A stretch of DNA of 64,000 nucleotides from Taklimakanibacter albus (GCF_016595235.1 NZ_JAENHL010000008.1:1944624-2008623), one strand, 5' to 3'; positions 1-9,142 are shown, counted from the first letter of the stretch. Notes: generated from the sequence alone by a model not told the origin. Numbers and translations: made by a program.

Positions 1-1002
1 CTGCAACGCGGTCTTTGCCATCTCCAATCCGGCATGCAGATAATCATGATCGGAGTTGGTCCAGTAGAACTTGATGGACTCGACAAAGCCGAGCATGGCG
101 TGGGCGGCCGCAAACCGCGGATCGAGCCTTACCGCCTGGCGCAGAAAGGGCTCCGCTTCGCGCACCGTGTCATAGGTGGCCGCCAGTTGCAGTGCCCGCA
201 GGTAAAAGTCATAGGCCGACATGTTGTCGGTCGGCCGGGCCCTGGTGTAGGACGCAATCGCGGTTCTGGCCTGGCGGGCCAAACGGGCGGCGATCATCTG
301 GGTGATTTCGTCCTGGATGGCGAAAATATCGGTGAGCTCGCGATCATAGTGCTCGCCCCAGACATGGGCCGTTGAGGCGGCGTCGATCAGTTGCACGGTG
401 ACCCGGACACGGTTGCCGATCTTGCGCACGCTGCCTTCGACGACATATTGAACGCCGAGCCTCTTCGCCACCTCGGCCACATCATTCGCCTTGCCGCGGA
501 ACTGGAAGGACGAGTTCCGCGCAATGACCAGAAATTCCTTGAACCTGCCGAGTTCGGCGATGATGTCTTCGGTGATCCCATCGCTGAAATAGCCCTGCTC
601 CGGGTCGCCGCTCATATTGTCGAACGGCAGGACAGCTATGGATGGTTTGTGCGATTTCTCAGCTGCCGTCTGGCTCGCCGGTTCGCCCGCGCCATTTGAT
701 GCCTGCGCCAAGGCTGGCCTCGGGCCGGCATATTTGTAGCCGCGGCCATGCACCGTCATGATCATGCCGGGGTCAAGCGTCTTACGCAGCGCCGATATAT
801 GCACCTGCAGCGTGTTCTCCTCCACCACCACGCCAGGCCAGACCGCATCGAAGAGCTCGGACTTGCCGATCACCTCGTCCGGCCTCCCCAGCAGCATGGC
901 CAGGATGTCGAAGGATCGCGCCGAAAGCTCCACCGGCCCCTCAGGCCCCAACAGCAGCCGTTCAGCGCGCTTCAGGCGATAGCTCCCAAACTGCAAGTCC
1001 AT
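1..1002 (-). CDS. CadC-like winged-helix regulator with TolB-like and TPR-type regions (3' end beyond window)
   Basis: My reverse-strand translation reads through without a stop from an ATG at 1002 to the window edge, giving about 334 residues. The first ~95 residues form an OmpR/CadC-type winged helix (MDLQFGSYRLKRAERLLL at the start, ending with the typical HGRGYKYAGPR strand). A short linker leads to a TolB-N-like segment (SIAVLPFDNMSGDPEQGYFSDG, VVEGSVRKIGNRVRVTVQL). A helical TPR-like region follows (AYDFYLRALQLAATYDTVRE). This architecture is common in rhizobial one-component regulators and adenylate-cyclase-like proteins, but no membrane helix or cyclase domain is visible in the part present. 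The ligand and targets are unknown. It diverges from the small gene at 1144. The carboxy terminus lies outside the window. Confidence 0.8.
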   Translation of the reverse strand, partial: MDLQFGSYRLKRAERLLLGPEGPVELSARSFDILAMLLGRPDEVIGKSELFDAVWPGVVVEENTLQVHISALRKTLDPGMIMTVHGRGYKYAGPRPALAQASNGAGEPASQTAAEKSHKPSIAVLPFDNMSGDPEQGYFSDGITEDIIAELGRFKEFLVIARNSSFQFRGKANDVAEVAKRLGVQYVVEGSVRKIGNRVRVTVQLIDAASTAHVWGEHYDRELTDIFAIQDEITQMIAARLARQARTAIASYTRARPTDNMSAYDFYLRALQLAATYDTVREAEPFLRQAVRLDPRFAAAHAMLGFVESIKFYWTNSDHDYLHAGLEMAKTALQ

Positions 1003-1143
1003 TTGCCGCGAACCCGTTCCTTGAGCCGAGGATAACCCAAGTCGGCCCTCATAGCGAACTTCAGGGCCTTTCAGGACTCTTCAGGCCCAAGCCAAGGACC
1101 TGAGTGGGAGGCGGCGTCATTCTACTGGCTACAAGAGGATGCC

Positions 1144-1356
1144 ATGACCGACATCATTCCCACTGCCCCAATCTCCATCCGCCGCTCCAGCCTGCCACGC
1201 TTGAGCTTGCCGAAAATCGATATGGGAGCATCACTTTACGCAATCGCCAGGCTTTGGAGTAACGCCCTCCATCTGGCTTATGTGGCTCCCTATACCAACC
1301 GCCGGCCGCCGGTCATTCCGGACAAGGATATCGAAGGCCGCAATCCAGATTGGTGA
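1144..1356 (+). CDS. small protein of unknown function
   Basis: This is a 70-residue ORF whose ATG follows an AGAGGA-like ribosome binding site 4-9 nt upstream. It is rich in Ser, Pro and Arg at the N-terminus. The middle, around residues 28-48, is mildly hydrophobic with several aromatics (LYAIARLWSNALHLAYVAPY). The end is charged and polar (IPDKDIEGRNPDW). I recognise no family. The length and the aromatic central helix resemble small alphaproteobacterial proteins of the DUF1127 kind, but the DUF1127 signature is not evident. It stands alone between the divergent regulator and the convergent deoB gene. A good RBS and sensible composition favour a real gene. Confidence 0.5.
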   Translation: MTDIIPTAPISIRRSSLPRLSLPKIDMGASLYAIARLWSNALHLAYVAPYTNRRPPVIPDKDIEGRNPDW

Positions 1357-1382
1357 GCTGCTCGAGACGTCCGCCGGATTGT

Positions 1383-2564
1383 TCAGAGCCACGATTTGCC
1401 TGCCCCAAGAGGGGCAATGCCGAGATGGGCGGCTATGGTCTGGCCGATATCGGCGAAGCCGTCGCGCCGGCCGAAGCTCGCGGGCGCGGCACCGGGAGAG
1501 AAGGTGAGGATCGGCACACATTCACGCGTGTGATCGCTGCCGCGCCAGGTCGGGTCGCAGCCGTGATCGGCGGTGATGACCAGGAGATCGCCCGACTTCA
1601 GGAGTGCGAGTGCCTCAGGCAATAACGCGTCGAAGGCTTCCAGCGCCGCGCCATAACCCCTGGGGTCGCGGCGGTGGCCGTAGAGCATGTCGAAATCGAC
1701 GAAATTGGTGATGAGCAGGCCACCTTCGGCCAGTCCCGGCAGGGCGGCGAGCGACGCCTCGAACAGCGCCTCATTGCCGACCGCCTTGATCTCGCGTCCG
1801 GTTCCGGAATGGGCATAGATGTCGCCGATCTTGCCGATCGAGATCACCTCGCGGCCGACCTCGGTCAGACGGTCGAGCAAAGTCGGCGCCGGCGGTGAAA
1901 TCGAATAATCCTTGCGGTTGCCGGTGCGAGTAAAATCGCCCGCATCAGCGCCGACAAAAGGTCTCGCGATGACACGGCCGACATTGAGATCGTAAGACAG
2001 CTCGCGCGCCACCTGGCAGACCTCATAAAGACGGTCGAGGCCGAAAGTCTCCTCATGCGCTGCGATCTGGATCACCGAATCGGCCGAGGTGTAGATGATC
2101 GGCCGCGAGCTCTCCATGTGGTCTTCACCGAACTCGGCGATGATGTCGGTGCCGGAAGCGTGCTTGTTGCCGAGGAGCCCCGGCAGCTCGGCCTGCGCAA
2201 TGAGCGCGTCGGTGAAGCTTTTGGGGAAGCAGGGAACGGTCTTCGGGAAATAGCCCCAGTCGAAACTGACCGGCACGCCGGCAATCTCCCAATGGCCGGA
2301 AGGCGTGTCCTTGCCGTTCGATTTCTCGACGCCGAATCCCCATTGGCCTTTGAGTGCCGTTTCGGCGGTGAAACCTTTCGGCAAATGGCCGCTCGCCGCC
2401 AAAGCGGCGTGGCCCAGCCCCAAGGATGCGAGATGCGGCAAGGAGAGCGGCACATGCGCCGCGATGTGACCCAGCGTGTTGGCGCCGCGATCGCCGAACC
2501 GGTCGGCATCGGGGGCGCCGCCAATGCCGACGGAGTCGAGGATGAAGAGGAAAGTGCGGCTCAT
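1383..2564 (-). CDS. deoB: phosphopentomutase
   Basis: The enzyme interconverts (deoxy)ribose-1-phosphate and (deoxy)ribose-5-phosphate, so it feeds pentose from nucleoside phosphorolysis into central metabolism; it is cytosolic. The protein has 393 residues, the usual DeoB length. The N-terminal metal site is visible as FLFILDSVGIGG with Asp10. The phosphorylated Thr motif GKDTPSGHWE places the catalytic Thr at residue 87. The C-terminal alkaline-phosphatase-fold metal motif is ITADHGCDPTWRGSDHTRE. It is the last gene of the nucleoside operon, starting 6 nt after deoA. No strong terminator is visible after it before the convergent small gene. Confidence 0.96.
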   Translation of the reverse strand: MSRTFLFILDSVGIGGAPDADRFGDRGANTLGHIAAHVPLSLPHLASLGLGHAALAASGHLPKGFTAETALKGQWGFGVEKSNGKDTPSGHWEIAGVPVSFDWGYFPKTVPCFPKSFTDALIAQAELPGLLGNKHASGTDIIAEFGEDHMESSRPIIYTSADSVIQIAAHEETFGLDRLYEVCQVARELSYDLNVGRVIARPFVGADAGDFTRTGNRKDYSISPPAPTLLDRLTEVGREVISIGKIGDIYAHSGTGREIKAVGNEALFEASLAALPGLAEGGLLITNFVDFDMLYGHRRDPRGYGAALEAFDALLPEALALLKSGDLLVITADHGCDPTWRGSDHTRECVPILTFSPGAAPASFGRRDGFADIGQTIAAHLGIAPLGAGKSWL

Positions 2565-2570
2565 GAAATC

Positions 2571-3881
2571 TCAAGCTCCGATGCGCGTGAGCACCGGCGA
2601 TGATACAGGAGGCGCCTCGCCTAAGCGATAGGAACCCCGCACCATCTCCGCGGCGCGGGCAAAGGACGCCTCGTCGCGCGCATGGATCAGCGCCAGCGGG
2701 CGATCGCGGCCGACGGAAACGCCCCGCCCCGCAAGTTCCGTCAGGCCGACGGCATGATCGATCTTGTCGCTGGCGACGCGGCGGCCGCCGCCCAGTTCGA
2801 TGACCGCGAGGCCCAGCGAACGGGTATCGATATGGGCAACGACGCCCTCTCCCGCCGCCGAAACCGGACGGATGATCGGCGCCTTCGGCAGCTGCGCGCG
2901 GTAATTTTCGATGAGATCCTTAGGCCCGCCCAGACCGGCCGCCATGATCTGAAAATGCTCGGCCGCCTTGCCCGATGAAAGGGTTCCCTCCAGCATGGCC
3001 CTGCCCTCCATGTCACTGCGCGCCAGGCCGGCGAGATGCAGCAGCTCGGCGCCCAGCGCGACGGTGACCTCATGCAGGCGCGGATCGCGGCGGACGCCGG
3101 TCAGATAATCGAGCGCATTGGCGATCTCGACGGCATTGCCGGCTGCACTCGCCAAAGGCTCGTTCATGTCGGTGATGAGCGCCGATGTCTTGAGGCCGGC
3201 GCCATTGGCGACGGAGACGAGGCTTTCGGTGAGCTCGCGCGCTTCCTCCGCCGTCGCCATGAAGGCGCCGGTGCCGGTCTTCACATCGAGCACCAGTTGC
3301 TCAAGGCCGGCGGCGAGCTTCTTCGACAGGATGGACGCGGTGATGAGCGGCACCGATTCGACCGTACCGGTCACATCGCGAATGGCGTAAAGGCGCTTGT
3401 CGGCGGGCGCCAGGTCAGCGGTCTGGCCGATGACGGCGCAACCCGCCTCACGCACCACCTTGCGGAAGAGAGCGAGATCGGGCTGCGAGACATAACCCGG
3501 TATGGCGTCGAGCTTGTCGAGCGTGCCGCCGGTATGGCCGAGGCCGCGGCCGGAGATCATCGGCACGGCGCAGCCCAATGCGGCGAGCATCGGCGCCAGC
3601 ATGAGCGAGACATTGTCGCCGACGCCGCCGGTCGAATGTTTGTCGACGACCGGCCGGCCAAGATCCCGCCAGTCGAGCACGGTGCCCGAATCGCGCATCG
3701 CCTCGGTGAGCGCCACCGCCTCAGCCCGCGACATGCCGCGCAGGAAAACCGCCATGGCGAAAGCAGCCGCCTGGCCTTCCGACACGCTGCCGGTGGTGAG
3801 GCCCTGGATGAAGTCGGCGATATCGGCCGGCGCCAGATCCTTGCCGTCGCGCTTGCGGCGGATGAACTCCTGGGCGAGCAT
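2571..3881 (-). CDS. deoA: thymidine phosphorylase
   Basis: DeoA cleaves thymidine and deoxyuridine with phosphate to the free base and 2-deoxyribose-1-phosphate. The 436-residue length is typical of bacterial DeoA. The signature of nucleoside phosphorylase family 3 is visible around residues 80-130: DKHSTGGVGDN followed by MISGRGLGHTGGTLDKLDAIPG. The substrate-binding segment YAIRDVTGTVESVPLITASILSKK is split by the 20-residue reporting limit but is continuous in the protein. Its ATG overlaps the punA stop as TGATG, so translation is likely coupled. The deoxyribose-1-phosphate product is the substrate of DeoB encoded next. Confidence 0.96.
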   Translation of the reverse strand: MLAQEFIRRKRDGKDLAPADIADFIQGLTTGSVSEGQAAAFAMAVFLRGMSRAEAVALTEAMRDSGTVLDWRDLGRPVVDKHSTGGVGDNVSLMLAPMLAALGCAVPMISGRGLGHTGGTLDKLDAIPGYVSQPDLALFRKVVREAGCAVIGQTADLAPADKRLYAIRDVTGTVESVPLITASILSKKLAAGLEQLVLDVKTGTGAFMATAEEARELTESLVSVANGAGLKTSALITDMNEPLASAAGNAVEIANALDYLTGVRRDPRLHEVTVALGAELLHLAGLARSDMEGRAMLEGTLSSGKAAEHFQIMAAGLGGPKDLIENYRAQLPKAPIIRPVSAAGEGVVAHIDTRSLGLAVIELGGGRRVASDKIDHAVGLTELAGRGVSVGRDRPLALIHARDEASFARAAEMVRGSYRLGEAPPVSSPVLTRIGA

Positions 3882-4690
3882 CAGCGGCTCATCACCGATT
3901 GGAGCGCCGCAAAGCGCGATAACAACCGCGTCATGTCGCCGACGGCCTTGACGCCTTCGCTCTTCGTCTCCTCATGGCTGGGGCTCGCGCCCTCGATGCC
4001 GGCGCCGAGATTGGTGATGACCGATATGCCCGCCACCCGCAGGCCGAAGCGGCGCGCCAGGATGGTCTCGGGCACCGTCGACATGCCGACCGCCTGGGCG
4101 CCCCAGCTCTGCGCCATGCGGATCTCGGCCGGCGTCTCGAAGCTGGGGCCCGAGAACCACACATAGACACCTTCATGCAGCGCGATCTTCTCGGCCTCGG
4201 CGGCGCGGCGCATCGTGCCGGCAAGCTCCGCGTCATAGGCGGCGGTCATCGGCACGAAGCCCTTGTCACCTTCCTCGCCGACCAGCGGATTCATGCCGGA
4301 GAAATTGATGTGATCGGTGATCAGCATGAGACTGCCCGGCCGCATCTCAGGGTTCAGCGAGCCTGCCGCATTGGTGAGGATGAGCGTTGTGACGCCCAGG
4401 ACCTGTAGCGCCTCGATGACGGGGCGCATGATGGCGGCGTCGCCGCGCTCATAAGGATGGCCGCGCCCGCGCAGGACAAGGATCGGCCGCCCGCTCAGAT
4501 GGCCGGCGAAAACCTCGCCGGTGTGGCCGGAGATGCTCGGCACCGGAAAACCCGGCAGATCGCGATAGGGAATGCGTATGGGCGAAGTGACCGCTTCGGC
4601 GACCGGCCCCAGGCTCGAGCCCAATATGATGGCGGTGTCGGGACGCAACGTGCCGAGCCGCTGGCGCAGAACATCGACGGACCTGATCAT
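3881..4690 (-). CDS. punA: purine-nucleoside phosphorylase (trimeric PNP type)
   Basis: The enzyme phosphorolyses inosine and guanosine (and deoxy forms) to purine base and (deoxy)ribose-1-phosphate. At 269 residues it fits the low-molecular-mass homotrimeric class rather than hexameric DeoD. Motifs seen are ILGSSLG near the N-terminus for phosphate binding, SGHTGEVFAG, ILTNAAGSLNP, and the substrate pocket segments FSGPSFETPAE and AVGMSTVPE, ending in ITNLGAG. The Asn of ITNLGAG corresponds to the base-contacting Asn of the family. It overlaps cdd at its start by 4 nt (ATGA) and deoA at its end by 1 nt, so it sits in the middle of a tightly packed salvage operon. Confidence 0.93.
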   Translation of the reverse strand: MIRSVDVLRQRLGTLRPDTAIILGSSLGPVAEAVTSPIRIPYRDLPGFPVPSISGHTGEVFAGHLSGRPILVLRGRGHPYERGDAAIMRPVIEALQVLGVTTLILTNAAGSLNPEMRPGSLMLITDHINFSGMNPLVGEEGDKGFVPMTAAYDAELAGTMRRAAEAEKIALHEGVYVWFSGPSFETPAEIRMAQSWGAQAVGMSTVPETILARRFGLRVAGISVITNLGAGIEGASPSHEETKSEGVKAVGDMTRLLSRFAALQSVMSR

Positions 4691-5088
4691 GAGGACAGGT
4701 TCTCCGGACCGAAGGAGGCGGGCAACAGCTCGCCGAGCGTGAAGCTCCGCTTGATGCGGCCGGTCTCGTCGCAGACATGAATGGCGAGATCATCAGCGCC
4801 GAATTCACGCAGCTTCTGGCGGCAGCCGCCACAGGGCGTCACCAGCCCGTCACCAGCGCCGACGACGGCGGCTTCGACGATCTTGCGGCCGCCCGCCAGC
4901 ACCATGGCGGCAATCGCGCCGGCCTCGGCGCAGGTGCCCTGCGGATAGGCGGCATTCTCGACATTGCAGCCGGGATGGACCACGCCGGTCTCGTCCTTCA
5001 CCGCGGCGCCGACCAGGAAACGCGAATAAGGCGCATAGGCCTTGGCCCGCGCCGCGACCGCCGCGGCAATGAGCGCTGCGTCAGGCAT
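4687..5088 (-). CDS. cdd: cytidine deaminase
   Basis: Cdd deaminates cytidine and deoxycytidine to the uridine forms. At 133 residues it matches the short homotetrameric class. The zinc ligands are directly visible as Cys53 in TCAEAGA, Cys86 and Cys89 in TPCGGCRQ. Glu55 is the proton shuttle. The substrate loop NVENAAYPQ precedes them. It lies 1 nt downstream of an ABC permease stop codon and overlaps punA by 4 nt. The product deoxyuridine is a substrate of DeoA in the same operon, so the gene set can degrade both purine and pyrimidine nucleosides brought in by the adjacent transporter. Confidence 0.96.
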   Translation of the reverse strand: MPDAALIAAAVAARAKAYAPYSRFLVGAAVKDETGVVHPGCNVENAAYPQGTCAEAGAIAAMVLAGGRKIVEAAVVGAGDGLVTPCGGCRQKLREFGADDLAIHVCDETGRIKRSFTLGELLPASFGPENLSS

Positions 5089-5089
5089 C

Positions 5090-6073
5090 TTATTTTTCCT
5101 TCACATAGGGCACGCCGCCGGCCTTGGGCGCCACCGCGTGACCGATGAAACCCGCCAGCAGGAAGACGGTCAGAATATAGGGCACGGCCTGCATCAGCTG
5201 CACCGGAACTTCGCCGATGCCGGTGATCGGCACGCCTTGCAGGCGGTTGGCGACCGCTTCGAGCACGCCGAACAGCAGGCAGGCCCACATGGCCGGTATG
5301 GGCCGCCATTTGGCGAAGATCAGCGCCGCCAGGGCGATGAAGCCTTTGCCCGCCGTCATGTTCTCAATGAAGCTGGCGCCTTGGGCGATGGCGAGATAGG
5401 CCCCGCCGAAACCGCACAGAACCCCGCAGCAGGTCACCGCCGCATAGCGCATGGCCGGCACGGAAATGCCGGCGGTGTCGACGGCGGCCGGGTTCTCGCC
5501 CACCGCGCGCAGGCGCAAGCCGAAGCGGGTGCGGTAGAGCAGCCACCAGGTGATCGGCACGGCGAGAAAGGCCATGTAGACGAGGATGTTCTGGCCGGAG
5601 AGGATTTGCGAATAGATCTGTCCGATGACCGGTACGCCGCGCAGCTCGGCGGCGAAGGGCCAGGCGTGCCCCATGAAACGCGCGTCATTGGGGAGTTGCG
5701 GCGTCTGGCCGCCGATATCGAACCAGGTCTCGCCCAATTGCGCGGTCAGGCCGGCGGCGATGAAATTGATCGCCACGCCGGAGACGATCTGATTGCCGCG
5801 ATGGGTGATCGAGGCGAAACCATGAATGAGCGCGAAGAAGACGGAGGCCAGGATGGCGGCGATCAGTCCGGCCCAGGCCGAGCCGGTGAGGGCCGCGACG
5901 GTGCCGGCGGCGAAGGCCCCGACCAGCATCTTGCCTTCGAGGCCAATGTCGAAGACGCCGGCGCGCTCGGAATAGAGCCCGGCGAGACAGGCGAACAGCA
6001 GCGGCACCGAGACGCGGATGGCGGAGCCGAAAATCTGGGCGAAGAGATCAAGCCATTCCATGGCGCCAACCAA
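5090..6073 (-). CDS. nucleoside ABC transporter permease (BPD_transp_2, second permease)
   Basis: This 327-residue integral inner-membrane protein belongs to the sugar/nucleoside permease superfamily of the NupQ/YufQ type. Multiple hydrophobic segments alternate with short loops. The family hallmark YSERAGVFDIGLEGKML lies near residues 30-46, and GIALNFIAAGLTAQL-like sequence near 115 (here GVAINFIAAGLTAQL). The coupling region RLRAVGENPAAVDTAGI is the cytoplasmic loop facing the ATPase. It pairs with the permease at 6494-7606 to form the membrane channel. A 420-bp repeat-filled gap separates the two permease genes, which is unusual inside such an operon. Confidence 0.9.
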   Translation of the reverse strand: MVGAMEWLDLFAQIFGSAIRVSVPLLFACLAGLYSERAGVFDIGLEGKMLVGAFAAGTVAALTGSAWAGLIAAILASVFFALIHGFASITHRGNQIVSGVAINFIAAGLTAQLGETWFDIGGQTPQLPNDARFMGHAWPFAAELRGVPVIGQIYSQILSGQNILVYMAFLAVPITWWLLYRTRFGLRLRAVGENPAAVDTAGISVPAMRYAAVTCCGVLCGFGGAYLAIAQGASFIENMTAGKGFIALAALIFAKWRPIPAMWACLLFGVLEAVANRLQGVPITGIGEVPVQLMQAVPYILTVFLLAGFIGHAVAPKAGGVPYVKEK

Positions 6074-6493
6074 TCTTCGTCATCCCGGCGAAAGCCGCTA
6101 TCGTGTGCACACATCTCACGAGAGGACGCGCCTTTCCCTCTCCCCGCTTCAGCGAGGAGAGGGTGGGGCCCAACGCGTCAGCGTTGGGAGGGTGAGGGGC
6201 ATCCCTGTTACCCTTCTTTCTGACCAACGCAGCCTTCTCGATAGATCCGGTGATCATTTTTGCACTAAGAGATCGGGCGCCCCTCACCCTCCCATTGCTT
6301 CGCAATGGGCCCCTCCCTCTCCCCGCTACGCGGGGCGAGGCAAATCTCAGGCGCCGCGCAAGATGTGTGAATGTGATAGCGGCGAAAGCCGGGATCCATT
6401 GAATAGACGCGAGGCGGGCAGCGCTCATTGTTCTGAGGCATTTTAGGGGATCCCGGCTTTCGCCGGGATGACGAATGAAGGATATTGCGCGCA
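6074..6493. repeat. nested palindromic intergenic repeats inside the nucleoside operon
   Basis: No gene is supported here. The outer parts (about 6078-6098 and 6449-6473) carry the palindromic motif CGTCATCCCGGCGAAAGCCG and its inverse. A second CGGCGAAAGCCGGGATCC copy lies near 6380. Inside, 6099-6117 and 6361-6379 are imperfect inverted repeats (CTATCGTGTGCACACATCT against AGATGTGTGAATGTGATAG, about 15 of 19 matching). Between them is an element of CTCTCCCC/GGGGAGAGG-type hairpins whose 6187-6340 portion is clearly homologous to 29059-29209. This looks like one palindromic element inserted within another. Confidence 0.75.
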
Positions 6494-7606
6494 TCATGCC
6501 TCCTTCGCCTTGAACCATGAGCTGGCAAAGAACCGCGCGATCTGCGGCCTGAACATGTGCTCGAGCGCGCCGGCGAACAGGATGATGAGGCCCTGGACGA
6601 CCACGATCATGTCACGCGTGATGGTCGGCTTCTCGAAGGAGAGATCGGCGCCGCCCTGATAGAGCGCGCCGAAAAGAAGCGCCGACAGCACGATGCCGAA
6701 AGGATGCGAGCGCCCCATCAGCGCGACCGCGATGCCGACGAATCCATAACCGGCGGTGAACTGGAGCAGCAGCCGGTTGGATGCGCCCATGATCTCGTTG
6801 AGCGCCAGGAAGCCGGCGAGGCCGCCCGAGATCATCATGGCGATGACGATGAGACGTTGCGGTTTCATGCCGGCATAGGCGGCGGCGGACGGATTGGCGC
6901 CGAGCACGCGCAATTGATAGCCGAGCGTCGTGTGCCAGAGCAGCAGCCACACGGCGACGGCGCAGACGAGCGCCCAGATGAAAGAGAGATTGAGCGGCGA
7001 GCGGGCGACCGCCATGCCGAGGCCGGCCAGGACGTCATGGATGAGCGGCAGATGCGCATTGGGATCGAAGGTGCGCGTCTCGGGATTCATCGAACCTTTG
7101 GGCGACAGCACGTTGACGAGCAGATAGATCATCAACGCCGAGGCGATGAAATTGAACATGATGGTGGTGATCACCACATGGCTGCCGCGCTTGGCCTGCA
7201 GATAGGCCGGGATGAAAGCCCAGGCGGCGCCGAACAGCGCCGCGGCGATGATGGCGAGCGGAATGATGATCACCATCGGCAGGAAGCCGAGCGACAGGCA
7301 GACCAGCGCCACGCCCAAGCCGCCGAGATAGGCCTGGCCCTCCGCCCCGATATTGAACAGGCCGGCATGGAAGGCGACGGCGAAGGCAAGACCGGTGAAG
7401 ATGAAATTCGTCGTGTAGAACAGCGTGTAGCCGAGCCCGGTGCCATAGCCGAAGGCGCCGTTCAGCATGATGATGACGCTGTCGACCGGCGATTCGCCGA
7501 TGGCCAGAAAGACCAGGCCGGTGACGAGGAAAGCGGCGCTGAGATTGACGAACGGGATGAGGCCGATATCGACCCAGCGCGGCAATTCGCGCGACGGCCC
7601 GCTCAC
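6494..7606 (-). CDS. nucleoside ABC transporter permease (first permease)
   Basis: This is a 370-residue inner-membrane permease of the NupP/YufP type. I chose the GTG at 7606 because it overlaps the ATPase stop codon as GTGA, the usual coupled arrangement. An upstream in-frame extension would run about 27 codons into the ATPase gene. About ten hydrophobic segments are visible. The family signature FHAGLFNIGAEGQAYLGGLG lies near residue 80. The loop YQLRVLGANPSAAAYAGM near 255-272 is the likely ATPase-coupling element. It works with the second permease, the ATPase and the BMP-type binding protein of the same operon. Confidence 0.9.
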   Translation of the reverse strand: MSGPSRELPRWVDIGLIPFVNLSAAFLVTGLVFLAIGESPVDSVIIMLNGAFGYGTGLGYTLFYTTNFIFTGLAFAVAFHAGLFNIGAEGQAYLGGLGVALVCLSLGFLPMVIIIPLAIIAAALFGAAWAFIPAYLQAKRGSHVVITTIMFNFIASALMIYLLVNVLSPKGSMNPETRTFDPNAHLPLIHDVLAGLGMAVARSPLNLSFIWALVCAVAVWLLLWHTTLGYQLRVLGANPSAAAYAGMKPQRLIVIAMMISGGLAGFLALNEIMGASNRLLLQFTAGYGFVGIAVALMGRSHPFGIVLSALLFGALYQGGADLSFEKPTITRDMIVVVQGLIILFAGALEHMFRPQIARFFASSWFKAKEA

Positions 7607-9129
7607 GCCGCCGCTCCCGCCATCATCAGGCCGATCTGCTTCTCCGAGGTCTCGGGCGCGCATTCGCCGGTGATATTGCCGCCGCACATGACCAGCACCC
7701 GGTCGGCCAGGCCACGGATCTCGTCGAGCTCGACGGAAACGAGCAGCACCGCCTTGCCGCGGTCGCGCATGGCGATGAGCCGACGATGGATGAATTCGAT
7801 GGCGCCGACATCGACGCCGCGCGTCGGCTGGCCGACGATGAGAAGATCGGGATCCTGCTCGATCTCGCGCGCCAGCACGATCTTCTGCTGGTTGCCGCCG
7901 GAGAACAGGCCGAGACGCAGATGCGGGTCCTGCGGACGCACGTCGAAATCCTGCATCTTCTTTTCGGTGTCGGCGACGATGGCGCGGCGGTCCTGGAAAA
8001 TGCCCCTCTGATAGATCTCGTCGCCATGATAGCCGAGGATGACATTCTCGCAGGCATCGAAGGACGTCACGATGCCGAGGCGATGGCGGTCCTCCGGCAC
8101 ATGGGCGAGCTTCTGCGCCCGCGCCAGCGCCGCATCGCAGGGCAGTGGCGTGCCGTTGAGCAGGATCTCGCCGGAGAAAGGCGGCCTGATGCCGGTGATC
8201 GCCTCGAGAAGCTCGCTCTGCCCGTTGCCGGCGACGCCGGCAATGCCGACGATCTCGCCGGCGCGCACGGCGAAGGAGACGCCATTGACCTTGACCGTGC
8301 CGGCTGAGTCCTTGACCACGAGATTTTTCACCTCGAGCACGATGCGCTCAGGCTGGCGCTCGGCCTTGACGACGCGCAGCAGCACCCGGCGTCCGACCAT
8401 GAGCTCGGCGAGCTGCTCGGGCGACGTCTCGCGGGTCGGCAGCGTCGCGACCATCTCGCCGCGGCGCATGACCGACACCCGATCGGTGATCGCCATGATC
8501 TCCTTGAGCTTGTGGGTGATGAGGACGATCGTCTTGCCCTGATCCTTCAGCTGCCTGAGGATGCGGAAGAGATGCTCGGCCTCGCTCGGCGTGAGCACGC
8601 CGGTCGGCTCGTCGAGAATGAGCACCTCGGCGCCGCGATAAAGCGCCTTCAGGATTTCGACGCGCTGCTGCAGGCCGACGGCCAGGTCATCGATGAGCGC
8701 GTCGGGATCGACGGTCAGGCCATAGTCCTTCTCGAGCCGCTCCAATTCGCGGCGGACCTTGGCGCGGCCGCTGTTGAGCAGGAAACCGCCTTCGGCGCCC
8801 AGCATGATATTCTCGAGCACGGTGAATTTGCCGACCAGCATGAAATGCTGATGCACCATGCCGATGCCGGCCTTGATGGCGTCGGTGGGACTGGCAATAC
8901 GCGTCGGCTTGCCGTCGACCTGGATGTCACCCGAATCGGCCTGATAGAAGCCGAACAGGATCGACATCAAGGTCGATTTGCCGGCGCCGTTCTCGCCGAC
9001 AATGCCATGGATGGTGCCCTTCTCGACCTCGAGCGAGATGTCCTTGTTGGCGTGGACCGGCCCGAAACGCTTGTCGATATGGGCAAGCGCGATGGCGGGG
9101 TGAGCCGCCATCGCCTTGTCGGATGTCAT
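7603..9129 (-). CDS. nucleoside/sugar ABC transporter ATPase with two ABC domains
   Basis: This 508-residue protein is a fused double ABC ATPase of the RbsA/NupO class. Domain 1 (about residues 10-250) has Walker A GENGAGKST, a Q-loop within MVHQHFMLV, the signature LAVGLQQRVEIL and Walker B VLILDEPTGVLTP. Domain 2 (about 265-505) has a degenerate Walker A, GVAGNGQSE, the signature LFSGGNQQKIVLARE and Walker B LLIVGQPTRGVDVG. An asymmetric pair with one degenerate site is normal for this class. It starts 13 nt after the binding-protein gene and overlaps the first permease gene by 4 nt. Confidence 0.94.
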   Translation of the reverse strand: MTSDKAMAAHPAIALAHIDKRFGPVHANKDISLEVEKGTIHGIVGENGAGKSTLMSILFGFYQADSGDIQVDGKPTRIASPTDAIKAGIGMVHQHFMLVGKFTVLENIMLGAEGGFLLNSGRAKVRRELERLEKDYGLTVDPDALIDDLAVGLQQRVEILKALYRGAEVLILDEPTGVLTPSEAEHLFRILRQLKDQGKTIVLITHKLKEIMAITDRVSVMRRGEMVATLPTRETSPEQLAELMVGRRVLLRVVKAERQPERIVLEVKNLVVKDSAGTVKVNGVSFAVRAGEIVGIAGVAGNGQSELLEAITGIRPPFSGEILLNGTPLPCDAALARAQKLAHVPEDRHRLGIVTSFDACENVILGYHGDEIYQRGIFQDRRAIVADTEKKMQDFDVRPQDPHLRLGLFSGGNQQKIVLAREIEQDPDLLIVGQPTRGVDVGAIEFIHRRLIAMRDRGKAVLLVSVELDEIRGLADRVLVMCGGNITGECAPETSEKQIGLMMAGAAA

Positions 9130-9142
9130 GAGCGATGCCTGA

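Noticed and set aside
1357-1382. Terminator after deoB
   Set aside because: No stem followed by a T-tract could be found on the minus strand in this short gap.
6557-8011. 484-codon open frame antisense to the nucleoside permease and ATPase
   Set aside because: It is a shadow of two conserved transporter genes, and its composition is unlike a folded protein.
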